Assembly (NCBI RefSeq): GCF_017583065.1
Contig: NZ_JAGEVL010000005.1
Location: forward strand, 420,040 to 484,039
Direction of reading: 5' to 3'
Length of the DNA stretch: 64,000 nt
From: Staphylococcus shinii
Lineage (GTDB): Bacteria; Bacillota; Bacilli; Staphylococcales; Staphylococcaceae
Shown here: one piece after another, positions 46,306 through 56,444 of the stretch
How the letters are laid out: each line of letters starts with the position of its first letter
Position numbering within the stretch: position 1 is the first letter of the stretch
Position numbers and translations under genes: made by a program
Notes under the pieces: generated by a model
What the model was told of the DNA's origin: nothing
Database searches by the model: none
Seen by the model: the letters and a program-made list of their open reading frames with translations, nothing else

Positions 46306-47295
46306 TTATGCTTCAAAGTCGATGACTATACGGCCAGAATTTTCATGTTCAAGTACTTGTTTAATACTTGACTCAATATCATTGAACTTAATCACTTGTT
46401 TGATGTCGTGTAATTGATCTGGTTTTAAGTCTTTTGCTAAACGACGCCAAATATGTTTGCGTTGTCTCATTTCAGTATAAACTGAATCAATACCTATTAT
46501 GCTAGTACCTCTTAATATAAATGGAAATACAGAACTATCAAAGTTAGTTCCACCAGTCATGCCTATTAAAGCAATGCTGCCATCATAATCTAATTGCTTA
46601 ATAATTTGCGATAAACTTTCTCCACCTACTGGATCTATAGCGCCTTGCCAAGTACGTTTACCAAGTGGTTTATTATCACTTTCAGAAATACGAGGTATTA
46701 CTTCTTTTGCTCCTAAAGATTTAAGCTGAGCTTCAGCATTTTGCTTGCCAGTACTTGCAACAACATCAAAGCCGATTGAGTCCAACATCATTACTGCAAG
46801 TGTTCCTACACCGCCCGTGGCACCACGTACTAGCACATCTTCTTTTTCTACAGATAACCCATTATGTTCTAACTTTTCGATAGCTAAGCCTGCTGTATAG
46901 CCAGCTGTCCCATAAATCATAGCTTCTTCAAGTGTTAAATCTTTTGGTAAAGGTACAATCCATTCTTCTTTTACACGAGCGTATTCACTAAAACCACCAA
47001 AGTGGCTAATGCCTAAGTCATACCCAGTGACAATAACTTTGTCACCAGCTTCAAAAGCGTGTGTATCGGAATGTTCTACTACGCCAGCTAAATCAATACC
47101 TGGAACCATTGGGTACGATTTTACGATTTTTGAATTTTCCACAGTTGCAAGCGCGTCTTTATAATTAATACCAGAGTACTTAACTTTTATAAGTACCTCA
47201 CCCTCTGGTAAATCATTTATTGATAAATCTTTATATTGGTTAGTTACTTTGCCGTCTTGTTCATCGACTACAAAAGCTTTAAATGTTTCAGTCAT
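46306..47295 (-). CDS. YhdH/YhfP-family quinone oxidoreductase (acrylyl-CoA reductase-like)
   Basis: This 329-residue zinc-free medium-chain reductase has KYSGINYKDALATVENSKIV followed by YPMVPGIDLAGVV, and the NADPH segment VLVRGATGGVGTLAVMML. These mark the YhdH/AcuI branch that reduces acrylyl-CoA or other activated alkenes. The ORF can be extended to 47334, but MTETFKAFVV at 47295 begins the homologous part and GGGAGTG precedes it. It is monocistronic between the symporter and an acetyltransferase. The physiological substrate is unknown. Confidence 0.9.
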   Translation of the reverse strand: MTETFKAFVVDEQDGKVTNQYKDLSINDLPEGEVLIKVKYSGINYKDALATVENSKIVKSYPMVPGIDLAGVVEHSDTHAFEAGDKVIVTGYDLGISHFGGFSEYARVKEEWIVPLPKDLTLEEAMIYGTAGYTAGLAIEKLEHNGLSVEKEDVLVRGATGGVGTLAVMMLDSIGFDVVASTGKQNAEAQLKSLGAKEVIPRISESDNKPLGKRTWQGAIDPVGGESLSQIIKQLDYDGSIALIGMTGGTNFDSSVFPFILRGTSIIGIDSVYTEMRQRKHIWRRLAKDLKPDQLHDIKQVIKFNDIESSIKQVLEHENSGRIVIDFEA

Positions 47296-47542
47296 TGCCA
47301 AATGGCACTCCCTTATGTATATATTTACGAACAATTAAAAAACTAGAACTACTTTATCATGTAATTGAATATTACACAATAAGGCTAAACCATACGTTTT
47401 TTAGGTAAGCGCTTTAAATTAATAGCAATTTAATTTTTGTAGAGGAAAGTAAATAATTATAAAAGTATTAATATTCAATAGTAAGACAAGAAGCATTTTA
47501 GTATAATTATTTTTAAAGAGAAAGCAAAGTGGGGGAAGTAAT

Positions 47543-48061
47543 ATGTCAACTCAAATTGAATTTGTAAAATCTAACGAACTAGAGCAATTGCGTCAACTTA
47601 GTATCACTACATTTAAAGCGACATTTGAAGACGGTGGTTACACAGATGAAGATTTCGAACAGTATTTTAAAACGGCTTATAATATAAAACAACTAAAAAA
47701 AGAATTAGATAACAAAGCATCATTCACTTATTTTTACAAAGAAAATGAAGAGATAGTAGGTTATTTTAAATTAAATATTAATGAAGCTCAAACAGAACAA
47801 AAGGGAAATGAATATCTTGAAATTCAACGCATTTATTTTTTATCAAGAGCTCAAGGTGGCGGAAGAGGAAAACATGTCTTTGAATTCGCAATCGAAAAAG
47901 CGCGAGAATTAAAGAAAAATAAAATTTGGTTAGGTGTATGGGAACACAATAAACAAGCACTTAATTTCTACGAAAAGCAAGGACTGCGTGTTACAGGAGA
48001 ACATCATTTTTATACTGGTAATGTAGTAGATATAGATTTAATTATGGAAAAAGATATTTAG
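47543..48061 (+). CDS. GNAT-family acetyltransferase, PaiA/spermidine-type
   Basis: This 172-residue GNAT protein has QLRQLSITTFKATFEDGGYT at the start, the acetyl-CoA loop FLSRAQGGGRGKHVFEFA, IWLGVWEHNKQALNFYEKQG and a closing IDLIMEKDI. This set is characteristic of PaiA-like polyamine acetyltransferases as well as ribosomal-type GNATs. Polyamine acetylation is the best guess. GGGGGAAG precedes ATG 47543. It is monocistronic with no strong terminator. Confidence 0.88.
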   Translation: MSTQIEFVKSNELEQLRQLSITTFKATFEDGGYTDEDFEQYFKTAYNIKQLKKELDNKASFTYFYKENEEIVGYFKLNINEAQTEQKGNEYLEIQRIYFLSRAQGGGRGKHVFEFAIEKARELKKNKIWLGVWEHNKQALNFYEKQGLRVTGEHHFYTGNVVDIDLIMEKDI

Positions 48062-48303
48062 AAATAAGGATTTGTTAACCGTTTTATGGCATAATTTAAA
48101 TAAGCGTTAAGACGATATAAAGTTTAAAAATATTTTGAGTTTGTTAAATTTTTATATGTTTTTTAAGGAATTTTCATTAAAGATGTTTATTGTTAAATTT
48201 ATAGTGAATAATAAATTAATTCTCATTCAACCTTTTGGATGATGAGATACATAGATAATGACCATTAGGTTATGAGTATTAAAAATTAAGGAGGTTTTTC
48301 TAT

Positions 48304-49095
48304 ATGAAAAAATTATTAGCAGGTTTTCTTACTTTATCTTTAGCGCTCGCTGCTTGTTCAAATGGTAGCGATGATGACAGTAGTAAAAAGGACGATAGTT
48401 CAAAAGACAACCAATCGTCTGATGACAAATCAAATGATTCTAAAAATGATGACAAGAAGAGTAATGATAGCTCTGACAAAGATAAAGACTCAGACAAAAA
48501 CAAAGATTCAGATAGTAAATCTAATGGAGATAGTTCTTCAAATAATGACGCTAATAGTAATGGAAACAATTCTGACAGTTCATCAAATGATGGTAACAGT
48601 TCTTCTGATAACAATGGTAGTGCCTCAGGTAATAATTCAGGTTCAGAGGGCAATAATGAATCTAATAATACGAATAGCGGAAATGGCACATCAACTTCAG
48701 GAAATAATGACAATGTGGATAGTAATAATGCAAATAATAGTAACAGTGCTAGCAACAATAATGCATCAAACTCAAGCGCATCTCAATACGTGGCTCCTTA
48801 CCAAGGACAAAATGCTGTACCAGTAGCACAAAATATCACGTCTGGTAATGTAAATCCACAAACTGCATTACAAAGTTTGCCTAATTTCCAAAATTCATTG
48901 GACAAAGCTACTGCTGAGGTTAACTCATTGAATGGTCAATCTAATCCTTTCAATGACTATGCAATTGAAGGTAGTGAGGGAAATTATAGTTATATCTTTA
49001 GTTTCCAAAATCAAGCACAACCTGGAACATATACAATTGCTACAGTAGACCAACAAGGTATGGTTAGAGTAGTAGATCCTGCGTATCGACAATAA
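48304..49095 (+). CDS. Ser/Asn/Asp-rich lipoprotein
   Basis: This 263-residue protein has a clear lipoprotein signal (MKKLLAGFLTLSLALAACS, lipobox LAAC with Cys18). Residues 20-160 are almost only Ser, Asn, Asp, Lys, Gly and Glu (for example DSDKNKDSDSKSNGDSSSN) and are surely unstructured, perhaps a spacer across the wall. The last 90 residues form a compact domain (SQYVAPYQGQNAVPVAQNIT, IEGSEGNYSYIFSFQNQ, GTYTIATVDQQGMVRVVDP) that I do not recognise. A strong AAGGAGG precedes the start. The Asp/Lys content falls and Asn/Gly rises along the linker. Confidence 0.85.
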   Translation: MKKLLAGFLTLSLALAACSNGSDDDSSKKDDSSKDNQSSDDKSNDSKNDDKKSNDSSDKDKDSDKNKDSDSKSNGDSSSNNDANSNGNNSDSSSNDGNSSSDNNGSASGNNSGSEGNNESNNTNSGNGTSTSGNNDNVDSNNANNSNSASNNNASNSSASQYVAPYQGQNAVPVAQNITSGNVNPQTALQSLPNFQNSLDKATAEVNSLNGQSNPFNDYAIEGSEGNYSYIFSFQNQAQPGTYTIATVDQQGMVRVVDPAYRQ

Positions 49096-49142
49096 AATAC
49101 TATAAATGAAGAACAGGGGAAATAAGTGACCATGTTCAAAAC

Positions 49143-49178
49143 AGAGAGGTAATCCGTAATGGATTGCCTCTCTTGTTA
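49143..49178 (+). terminator. Terminator after the lipoprotein gene
   Basis: AGAGAGGTAATCC (49143-49155) pairs with GGATTGCCTCTCT (49161-49173), with one G-T pair, then TTGTT. The following 120 bases to 49300 hold nothing I recognise. Confidence 0.78.
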
Positions 49179-49300
49179 ATTAATAGCTTATGATATCGGC
49201 CCATACATGTTTGACTAGTCATGGTTCAATTTTCTAGCGCACACTCCTATTATTACACTGGGCATGAGCACGCACAAAATAGCTACGTAAAAATAAGCAA

Positions 49301-49347
49301 AGCGTCAATTTCTACTGAAATAATATAGAAATTGACGCTTATTTTTT
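49301..49347. terminator. Terminator at the 3' end of the TagF-like gene
   Basis: AGCGTCAATTTCTA (49301-49314) pairs exactly with TAGAAATTGACGCT (49326-49339). AAAATA before it and TATTTTTT after it allow termination both ways. Confidence 0.85.
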
Positions 49348-49409
49348 AACCAAGGATCTTTATAACTTAATTTTTTCTTATAATTAGTCAAATAATTAAA
49401 CATGACACT

Positions 49410-51098
49410 TTACTTAGATTTAGTACATTTATGAATAATATGTGAAATGGTTTCAAAAGCATGGTTATTTTTATTTACAAAAGAATTATCATGTATATCT
49501 TTCATTTGATGGCTTATTAAATCGTTAAGTAATGCTTTAGCATCGCTGTAGCGTACTGTAGATAACGCATGCATCACTTCTTCATAAACTCCACGTTCGG
49601 AAACATATTTTTCATGATTTGGTGTATATTGACAGACTGTTTTATCGATAGTTAATGCATCAAAAATAATCGATGAATAGTCAGTTAAGACAATATCTGA
49701 AATCAACAGTAAATCTTGAACTTCTATATGAGTGGGAGCAATAATTGCGTTCTCAGGAACATAGTTAGAACCAGCTTCAACATGTCCTTTAAATATAACA
49801 TTGTATTTATTTAGCAGACCATCGCTTATTGGTAATAAATCGGATTCATCATAATCTGTACGCCAAGTAGGTGCATAAAGCAATGTTTCTTTTTCAGGAT
49901 TTAACTTCAATTCTTGCTTGATAAATGAAACATAGTGATGATCAGACTGCTTTTCTAATAAATATCGAACTCTTGGATAACCGCAATTTAAAATATGTGT
50001 TTGTTGTTGTGGGAAAGCAGTTTTAAAATAATCAATAATTGCTGAACAATCACTAATGAAATAATCTTGTTGCAACCACTTATTATATTTACGGGCGCGA
50101 TAATTATAAATATTAAGATTTTGGGTTGGTTCTGGACTATCTAAAAATAATTTTTTAATAGGGGTACCATGCCAAAGTTGTATAATAGTTCCGTTTGGCT
50201 TTAAAGAGTCCGGTATATAACTTTCTAATATAACTACTTGTGCACTTTCGATAAGTGATTTAGCTTTAGGATCATCTGGTTTAATAAAATTGGGCCCATT
50301 AACATCGTTAGTAATAAAGTAAATAGGTAATTTAGTAAAGTGCTTGGCAAAATGGTTAAATAAATAACGAGAATTACCACGGAAACCATAATCAAAGCCT
50401 AAGAAAACGATGTGATTCTTAATTTTAGATTTGTCTTTTTTATAAATATAACTTGCTTCACGATGTTTCTTTTCAAAATGTTGTTGAAGCATATGATAAA
50501 ACCAATGGGGCAATTTAAACCCTGTATTTTTTAAGCATTTATCTGTAAAGCGCAATTGCTCTGGTGCGAGCGTTTCACTGTTTTTAAATGGAATAGGGTG
50601 TTTATGTTCATAGGCTAATTTATTTAGACTGAATTTCGTTGTGTTCAATGGTGTTAAGTTATGAATTTCATTCCAGATATCGTTACTTGTAATAAATGTG
50701 GATTCAAAATTAAAAACGACATGACTATCTGTACGGATGTCATCTTGTAATAGTGAAATAAGTGATAAGTCAAAAATATTGTTGATTTCAAAACTTTTTA
50801 AGATGTTTTGTGCTGTTTCTATATGGAAAATAACATTTGGGAAGTGGTTAATATTTTCAATCCAATCGTTGAAAGTGATTTCTAATTTTCCAAAATAGCG
50901 ACAGTCGTTGACGTATTGCTGTTGAACTGTATAGTCTGTTACAATCGGGCATGGCTCTAATTCAACAGCTTCAAGCATATGTTGGTATATTTCAATTTGG
51001 TCATTAATTAATACAAAGTGTGAGTAACCTTCTAATGTTGCTTTTTCCAATTCAGACTCTAAAAGGTGCAACGCTGTAATTTCAATTTGTTTTATCAT
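49410..51098 (-). CDS. CDP-glycerol glycerophosphotransferase-family enzyme (TagB/TagF-like)
   Basis: This 562-residue protein lacks a signal peptide. The N-terminal 200 residues are not recognised. The C-terminal Glyphos_transf domain has GFDYGFRGNSRYLF, IQLWHGTPIKKLF, LNCGYPRVRYLL, LLYAPTWRTD, FKGHVEA and ISDIVLTDYSSIIFDALTID. These are the conserved blocks of poly-glycerol/ribitol-phosphate polymerases and primases that build wall teichoic acid on a lipid carrier at the cytoplasmic membrane. The main tag/tar cluster is not in this window, so this is an extra family member, perhaps for polymer modification or a second polymer. AGAGGT precedes the start. Confidence 0.88.
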   Translation of the reverse strand: MIKQIEITALHLLESELEKATLEGYSHFVLINDQIEIYQHMLEAVELEPCPIVTDYTVQQQYVNDCRYFGKLEITFNDWIENINHFPNVIFHIETAQNILKSFEINNIFDLSLISLLQDDIRTDSHVVFNFESTFITSNDIWNEIHNLTPLNTTKFSLNKLAYEHKHPIPFKNSETLAPEQLRFTDKCLKNTGFKLPHWFYHMLQQHFEKKHREASYIYKKDKSKIKNHIVFLGFDYGFRGNSRYLFNHFAKHFTKLPIYFITNDVNGPNFIKPDDPKAKSLIESAQVVILESYIPDSLKPNGTIIQLWHGTPIKKLFLDSPEPTQNLNIYNYRARKYNKWLQQDYFISDCSAIIDYFKTAFPQQQTHILNCGYPRVRYLLEKQSDHHYVSFIKQELKLNPEKETLLYAPTWRTDYDESDLLPISDGLLNKYNVIFKGHVEAGSNYVPENAIIAPTHIEVQDLLLISDIVLTDYSSIIFDALTIDKTVCQYTPNHEKYVSERGVYEEVMHALSTVRYSDAKALLNDLISHQMKDIHDNSFVNKNNHAFETISHIIHKCTKSK

Positions 51099-51316
51099 TT
51101 GTATACCTCTACTTAATAGTTGTTTATACTATTTTATCATGTAAGGAACCTGTAACAAAAGATTCCCTTATAAATTGAAGCGTATAAAACTAATCATTTT
51201 TTAATTTCAAATTATTGAAAAATGACTTTTTAAATTTATAAAATAGGGAAATTGTTAATGGGATGATTAATTCTCAAAAATTTATTGTAATTAGATAAAA
51301 AAATGGTATAATCAAA

Positions 51317-51334
51317 TTGTGAAAAAAATCACAA
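51317..51334 (+). promoter_or_regulatory. Rex operator upstream of lctP
   Basis: TTGTGAAAAAAATCACAA has perfect TTGTGA/TCACAA halves around six A. It lies 55 bases before the lctP start, just after a TATAAT-like TGGTATAATC (51304-51313), so it would block transcription from there when NADH is low. Confidence 0.9.
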
Positions 51335-51388
51335 TATACATTAGGTTCTTCATTACCAAATAAAAATAGAAAATGGAAGTGAGTCAAA

Positions 51389-52990
51389 ATGTTTGTAGAA
51401 TCTTTTAACCCCTTTGGTAACATCTTGTTATCAACATTAGTAGCAGCAATACCTGTAGTTTTATTTCTTTTATGTCTTACTATTTTTAAGATGAAAGGTA
51501 TTTATGCTTCATTAACAACTGTAGTTGTTACACTTATTATTGCAATGCTATTCTTCAAACTACCTGTAACGATAGCATCGGGAGCAGTTGTTGAAGGATT
51601 TTTCCAAGGTATTATACCAATTGGATATATTGTAGTTATGGCAGTCTTACTTTATAAAATTACGAATGAAACTGGCCAGTTTAATACGATACAAGATAGT
51701 ATTTCTAGTATTTCACAAGATCAGCGTATTCAGTTATTGCTAATTGGCTTTGCTTTTAATGGATTTTTAGAAGGTGCAGCAGGTTTTGGTGTACCAATTG
51801 CAATTTGTGCATTGTTACTAACACAGTTAGGGTTTGGTCCATTACAAGCTGCGATGCTTTGCTTAATTGCTAATGCGTCTGCAGGTGCGTTTGGAGCAAT
51901 TGGCTTACCTGTCACTGTTATTGATACATTAGGTTTACCAGATAATATTTCTGGTATGGCAGTTTCTCAAATGTCAGCATTGACTTTAGTATTTATGAAT
52001 CTATTAATACCATTTTTATTAATATGGATTATCGATGGCTTTAAAGGTATTAAAGAAACATTGCCAGCTATTTTAATTGTCGGTGGTACTTTCGCAGTAT
52101 TACAAGGTTTAATTACTGTATTTATTGGACCTGAATTGGCAGACATTATACCACCATTAGTTTCAATGCTAGCTTTAGCTTTATTCTCGAAAAAAATCCA
52201 ACCCAAAAATATCTTTAGATTGAACAAAGATGAAAAACCTCAAACAATTAAAAAACATAAACCTAAACAAATTATATATGCTTGGAGCCCGTTTGTGATT
52301 TTAACTGTGATTGTAATGATATGGAGTGCACAAAGCTTTAAGTCACTTTTCGCTCCAAGTGGTGCATTGTCTTCACTTGTATTTAATATAACATTACCGG
52401 GAACTTATAGCGATATTGCAAATAAAGCGATCACGTTACCGTTGAATATTATAGGCCAAACTGGAACGGCTATTTTACTTGTAATTATTATTACAATTTT
52501 AATGTCAAAAAGTGTTAAATTTAAGGATGGCATGCGATTGTTTAAAGAAGCGTTTAAAGAATTGTGGTTACCGATTATAACGATTTGTTTTATTTTGGTG
52601 ATTTCTAAATTAATGACTTATGCTGGGCTAAGTAGTGCAGTAGGTGAAGGTATTGCAAAAACAGGCAGTATTTTCCCACTGTTATCTCCAATATTAGGGT
52701 GGATTGGCGTATTCCTAACAGGTTCTGTTACAAATAACAATTCATTATTTGCACCGATTCAAGCAGCAGTAGCAAATAATATCGGCGCTAGTGGCGCTTT
52801 ATTGGTATCAGCAAACACTGTAGGTGGCGTGGCAGCTAAATTAATATCACCACAATCTATTGCGATTGCGACAGCTTCTGTACAACAAGTCGGAAAAGAA
52901 TCTGAATTGTTGAAAATGACATTGCGTTATAGCATTGCTCTGCTTATATTTGTGTGTATTTGGACATTCTTATTACATTTATTCATGTAA
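51389..52990 (+). CDS. lctP: L-lactate permease
   Basis: This 533-residue LctP-family permease has 12-14 membrane helices. Conserved blocks are GFAFNGFLEGAAGFGVPIAI, NASAGAFGAIGLPVTVID and GSVTNNNSLFAPIQ. It moves L-lactate with protons. The perfect Rex operator upstream suggests induction under oxygen limitation, when lactate is made and exported. GGAAGTGAG precedes ATG 51389. As I recall, in S. aureus lctP sits directly beside mqo; here a glycosyltransferase gene lies between them. Confidence 0.95.
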   Translation: MFVESFNPFGNILLSTLVAAIPVVLFLLCLTIFKMKGIYASLTTVVVTLIIAMLFFKLPVTIASGAVVEGFFQGIIPIGYIVVMAVLLYKITNETGQFNTIQDSISSISQDQRIQLLLIGFAFNGFLEGAAGFGVPIAICALLLTQLGFGPLQAAMLCLIANASAGAFGAIGLPVTVIDTLGLPDNISGMAVSQMSALTLVFMNLLIPFLLIWIIDGFKGIKETLPAILIVGGTFAVLQGLITVFIGPELADIIPPLVSMLALALFSKKIQPKNIFRLNKDEKPQTIKKHKPKQIIYAWSPFVILTVIVMIWSAQSFKSLFAPSGALSSLVFNITLPGTYSDIANKAITLPLNIIGQTGTAILLVIIITILMSKSVKFKDGMRLFKEAFKELWLPIITICFILVISKLMTYAGLSSAVGEGIAKTGSIFPLLSPILGWIGVFLTGSVTNNNSLFAPIQAAVANNIGASGALLVSANTVGGVAAKLISPQSIAIATASVQQVGKESELLKMTLRYSIALLIFVCIWTFLLHLFM

Positions 52991-53062
52991 TAGTTTAAAT
53001 CTAGTAGATTATAAATAAAAATATCCTTCACTAAATAAATCACCTTATTTATGAGGGGAAAT

Positions 53063-53117
53063 AAAAAACACGCTCGTTTAATTCATATTACAATGAAATT
53101 ATACGAGCGTGTTTTTT
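53063..53117. terminator. Bidirectional terminator between lctP and glycosyltransferase gene
   Basis: AAAAAACACGCTCGT (53063-53077) pairs exactly with ACGAGCGTGTTTTTT (53103-53117), with partial inner pairing of ATTCAT/ATGAAATT. Confidence 0.93.
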
Positions 53118-53220
53118 GAATTAATCTCAAGTACATGACTTGCATATTCAAAAGATTAATAGGATGGCTAGTAAAGTTTTTATATTAATTCGCTTGTGAA
53201 ATTGTTCAACTATATTATAT

Positions 53221-54369
53221 CTAAGCGTTTAACATAGTTAAAAAATCTTTATAAATTGCTTTTGGTGCATAAGATGCAACGGTTTTATAACCATTTTGAA
53301 TGACAACATCGTCTTTGAACTCTTGGTTTATAAGACGGCGCAATTGATTAGATAATGCATCTACGTTTTCATGTTCAATTAAATAACCATTGACATTATT
53401 TTGAATAATAGAATCAGGCCCAGCATTTCCATCAAAACTAACTACTATACTGCTTTGATTCATTGCTTCTAATATAACCATACCAAAACCTTCATTTCTT
53501 GAAGGGACAACAGTAATTTCACTTACTGCTAATTTTTCGTTTAATTGTTGTGTAGGACCGTATAATTTTACAATGTCTGATAAATTATATTGGTTAATCA
53601 GTTGTTGCAAGTTTGCCTGCTCTTTTCCTTCACCATATATGTGAACTTGATAATCAAATTTTCGAAATGTTTGTTGAATAGGATTAATACTTTCAACTAA
53701 TAAATCAAACCCTTTTTCATATTCTAAACGACCAGCCGCACAGATAATTTTTTCCTTCGGTTCGTGGAGTCGGACTTCATTAATAATATTAGGGACTACG
53801 AATACAGGTATATCGATATGTGATTGGTATTTGTTTTTATCTATAGTAGTTAATGTTGTAATTTTGTCTAAATCTCTGTAATTCTTAATAATCTCTTGTT
53901 GATATGCCTCAGAATGTGCATCAAAGTTCATATGTTCCATACCAACTTTTTCAATTTGAGTACTAGCATATTTGGCAATTAATATATTAAAACTTGCACG
54001 TGTACCTACAATTACATCTGTAGAAACATTGCTTATAGCTTTAATCATTTTTTTCTCTATATAGTGAGAAAATTGATTAATACCTGGTTCAAATTGAGAA
54101 ATATATTTTGGCCTAGAAAATGAAGTGAATTTAGCGATTCTATTTATAATAATATCTTTTATATTAAGTGGGTGAAATTGATAGTTAATTAAAGGTTTTA
54201 TTTTAATGGATTCATGAATATCAAAGTAAGGCGAATCTGCCCCCTTGAAAATAGTTATGATTTCTACATGATGTCCTTTTTCAGCTAATATATTTGCCGT
54301 TTGAGAAATTGACTTTACGGTGCCTCCCATTGCATAAACATTATGCATGAAAAATGTTATTGATTTCAT
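53221..54369 (-). CDS. Glycosyltransferase, GT4 family (GT-B fold)
   Basis: This 382-residue protein has the N-terminal glycine loop MHNVYAMGGTVKSISQTANI and the C-terminal GT4 blocks ICAAGRLEYEKGFDLL, VHIYGEGKEQANLQQL and VVPSRNEGFGMVILEAM. The last includes the E-x7-E-type nucleotide-sugar site. It is cytoplasmic. Relatives transfer glucose or N-acetylglucosamine to teichoic acids, Ser-rich proteins or lipids. With the TagF-like gene 2 kb away, teichoic acid glycosylation is plausible but not shown. GGAGG precedes the start. Confidence 0.9.
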   Translation of the reverse strand: MKSITFFMHNVYAMGGTVKSISQTANILAEKGHHVEIITIFKGADSPYFDIHESIKIKPLINYQFHPLNIKDIIINRIAKFTSFSRPKYISQFEPGINQFSHYIEKKMIKAISNVSTDVIVGTRASFNILIAKYASTQIEKVGMEHMNFDAHSEAYQQEIIKNYRDLDKITTLTTIDKNKYQSHIDIPVFVVPNIINEVRLHEPKEKIICAAGRLEYEKGFDLLVESINPIQQTFRKFDYQVHIYGEGKEQANLQQLINQYNLSDIVKLYGPTQQLNEKLAVSEITVVPSRNEGFGMVILEAMNQSSIVVSFDGNAGPDSIIQNNVNGYLIEHENVDALSNQLRRLINQEFKDDVVIQNGYKTVASYAPKAIYKDFLTMLNA

Positions 54370-54763
54370 TAAAAAACCTCCAAAAAAACTTTACTTAAAT
54401 TGAAATTCATTATAGCATGAAATGAATTTTGTATTGGCATAATAGCTAAATAATTTTAAAGTAGCAATAAATATAGCGTAATATTAGGTTTTTTACTAGA
54501 AAATGATGCCTTTTTTATTTGAGCTAGTTAACACATATTAACAAAATTTGTGTAGAATTTCTGAAAGCCCTTTTTTCATGAGCCGATTATGTATATAATT
54601 AGAGAGGTATGGAAATATATTGTGTTATTGTTTAATTACATAGCGATAATACGTGCTTTATTATTTTTAATCTATAGAAAACGCTTTATTTTTATTGATG
54701 TGATTAATAACATTAAAGACAACGTTTCTATTTAACACATATAAAAGGGGGACTGTATTTGTT
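54370..54763. other. Intergenic region upstream of mqo
   Basis: This 394-base AT-rich region lies between divergent genes. TATAAT at 54594-54599 is a possible mqo -10 with no good -35. GAAAACGCTTT near 54677-54687 has a CRE-like core but several mismatches. I see no gene or stable hairpin. Confidence 0.4.
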
Positions 54764-56242
54764 ATGAGTACACAACATAGCAAAACAGATGTCATCTTAA
54801 TTGGTGGCGGTATTATGAGCGCAACGTTAGGAACATTATTAAAAGAACTCGCACCTGAAAAGGAAATTAAGATGTTTGAAAGATTAGCTACACCTGCGGA
54901 AGAAAGTTCCAATGCATGGAATAATGCGGGCACAGGTCATTCTGCGTTATGTGAATTAAACTATACTAGTGAAAATAAAGATGGAACAATAGATATCAAT
55001 AAAGCGGTTAAAATTAATGAACAATTCCAAGTTTCAAAACAATTTTGGAGTTATCTAATTAAGCAAGGCCAACTTGAAAATCCAGAAAAATTTATCAAAC
55101 CGGTGCCACATATGAGTTTTGTTCAAGGCGTTAAAAATGTTGATTTTTTGAAAAGACGTGTGGACAGACTAAATAAAAATATTTTATTTAGTAATATGGA
55201 AATAACGGATGATAAAGACAAAATTGCTGAATGGACGCCACTTATTATGGAGGGCCGTACGTCTAATATACCAATGGCGATTAGTTATGACAAAACAGGA
55301 ACAGACGTTAACTTCAGTGCATTAACTAAAAAATTATTTGAGAACTTAGAAGATAAAAATGTCGAGTTAAATTATGAACATGAAGTAAGAGATGTTCAGC
55401 AACGCGATGATGGCGTTTGGGAAGTAAAAGTTAAAGATTTGCAAACGAATGACGAGACGATTGTTGAAAGTAATTTTGTATTTATTGGTGCTGGTGGTGC
55501 TAGTTTACAGTTGTTACAAAAAACAGGAATTAAAGAGTCTAAACATATTGGTGGTTTCCCAGTAAGTGGATTGTTCTTAGTATGTAAAGATGAAGCTATT
55601 GCCAAAAAGCATTTAGCTAAAGTTTACGGTAAAGCTCCAGTAGGCGCTCCACCAATGTCAGTACCACATTTAGATACGCGTTACATAGATGGTAAACGAA
55701 CTATTTTGTTTGGTCCGTTTGCAGGTTTTTCACCAAAATTCTTAAAAACGGGTTCTAATATGGATTTAATCAAATCTGTTAAGCCAAATAACCTTATTAC
55801 GATGCTATCTGCAGGAATAAAAGAGATGAATTTAACGAAATACCTTATCTCGCAATTAACATTATCAAACGAAGAACGTATGGAAGATTTACGTCAATTT
55901 GTGCCTAATGCTAAAAGTGAAGATTGGGAAATTGTCGTTGCTGGTCAACGTGTTCAAGTAATTAAAGATACGGATCAAGGTAAAGGAACATTACAATTTG
56001 GTACAGAAGTTATTACCAAAGAAGATGGTTCGTTATCTGCACTTTTAGGTGCATCTCCAGGTGCGTCTACAGCAGTCGATATTATGCTTGATTTGCTTAA
56101 ACGTTGTTACAAAGACGAATTTGCTAATTGGGAAGACAAAATCAAGGAAATAGTGCCTTCTTATGGTATGAAACTATCAGAAAATGAAGCGTTATATACA
56201 CAATTAAATAAAGAAATAACGGAAAATTTAAAAATTAATTAA
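54764..56242 (+). CDS. mqo: Malate:quinone oxidoreductase
   Basis: This 492-residue FAD enzyme oxidises malate to oxaloacetate and reduces menaquinone at the membrane. FAD motif [19 protein letters not shown] is at the N-terminus, followed by the Mqo blocks [40 protein letters not shown] and [18 protein letters not shown]. Staphylococci carry two Mqo-like proteins, one of which has been linked to lactate metabolism. The placement near lctP fits the copy next to lctP in S. aureus. GGGGGA lies about ten bases before ATG 54764. Confidence 0.93.
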   Translation: MSTQHSKTDVILIGGGIMSATLGTLLKELAPEKEIKMFERLATPAEESSNAWNNAGTGHSALCELNYTSENKDGTIDINKAVKINEQFQVSKQFWSYLIKQGQLENPEKFIKPVPHMSFVQGVKNVDFLKRRVDRLNKNILFSNMEITDDKDKIAEWTPLIMEGRTSNIPMAISYDKTGTDVNFSALTKKLFENLEDKNVELNYEHEVRDVQQRDDGVWEVKVKDLQTNDETIVESNFVFIGAGGASLQLLQKTGIKESKHIGGFPVSGLFLVCKDEAIAKKHLAKVYGKAPVGAPPMSVPHLDTRYIDGKRTILFGPFAGFSPKFLKTGSNMDLIKSVKPNNLITMLSAGIKEMNLTKYLISQLTLSNEERMEDLRQFVPNAKSEDWEIVVAGQRVQVIKDTDQGKGTLQFGTEVITKEDGSLSALLGASPGASTAVDIMLDLLKRCYKDEFANWEDKIKEIVPSYGMKLSENEALYTQLNKEITENLKIN

Positions 56243-56289
56243 TTCAGTAAATATTGTTTACGTTTCCGAGATTGTTGTTCTATGTATAG

Positions 56290-56331
56290 AGACAAACTAA
56301 ACGCTGTTATAGCGTGCAGTTTGTCTTTTTA
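56290..56331 (+). terminator. Terminator of mqo
   Basis: AGACAAACT (56290-56298) pairs with AGTTTGTCT (56318-56326), with inner ACGCT/AGCGT, followed by a T run. Confidence 0.9.
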
Positions 56332-56353
56332 TATTTCTTTTTTAAACATAAAG

Positions 56354-56400
56354 AAAACGCTGGAAGGGCAAGTAAATACATGCACAACTCCCAGCATTTT
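56354..56400 (-). terminator. Terminator of hssRS operon
   Basis: Read on the minus strand, AAAATGCTGGGAG pairs with CTTCCAGCGTTTT (two wobble pairs) and T follows. It lies 45 bases past the hssS stop. Confidence 0.7.
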
Positions 56401-56444
56401 ATATGTTCACTAGAAATATTTATTTTAGACTTAATGAACAAGGG

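Noticed and set aside
48300..48758. Antisense and alternative frames over the Ser/Asn/Asp-rich lipoprotein
   Set aside because: The sense frame has a lipobox, a strong AAGGAGG site and a folded-looking C-terminal domain; the others are Leu/Ser or Met/Thr low-complexity shadows.
54676..54690. CRE before mqo
   Set aside because: The core resembles a CRE but three fixed positions differ, so support is too weak.
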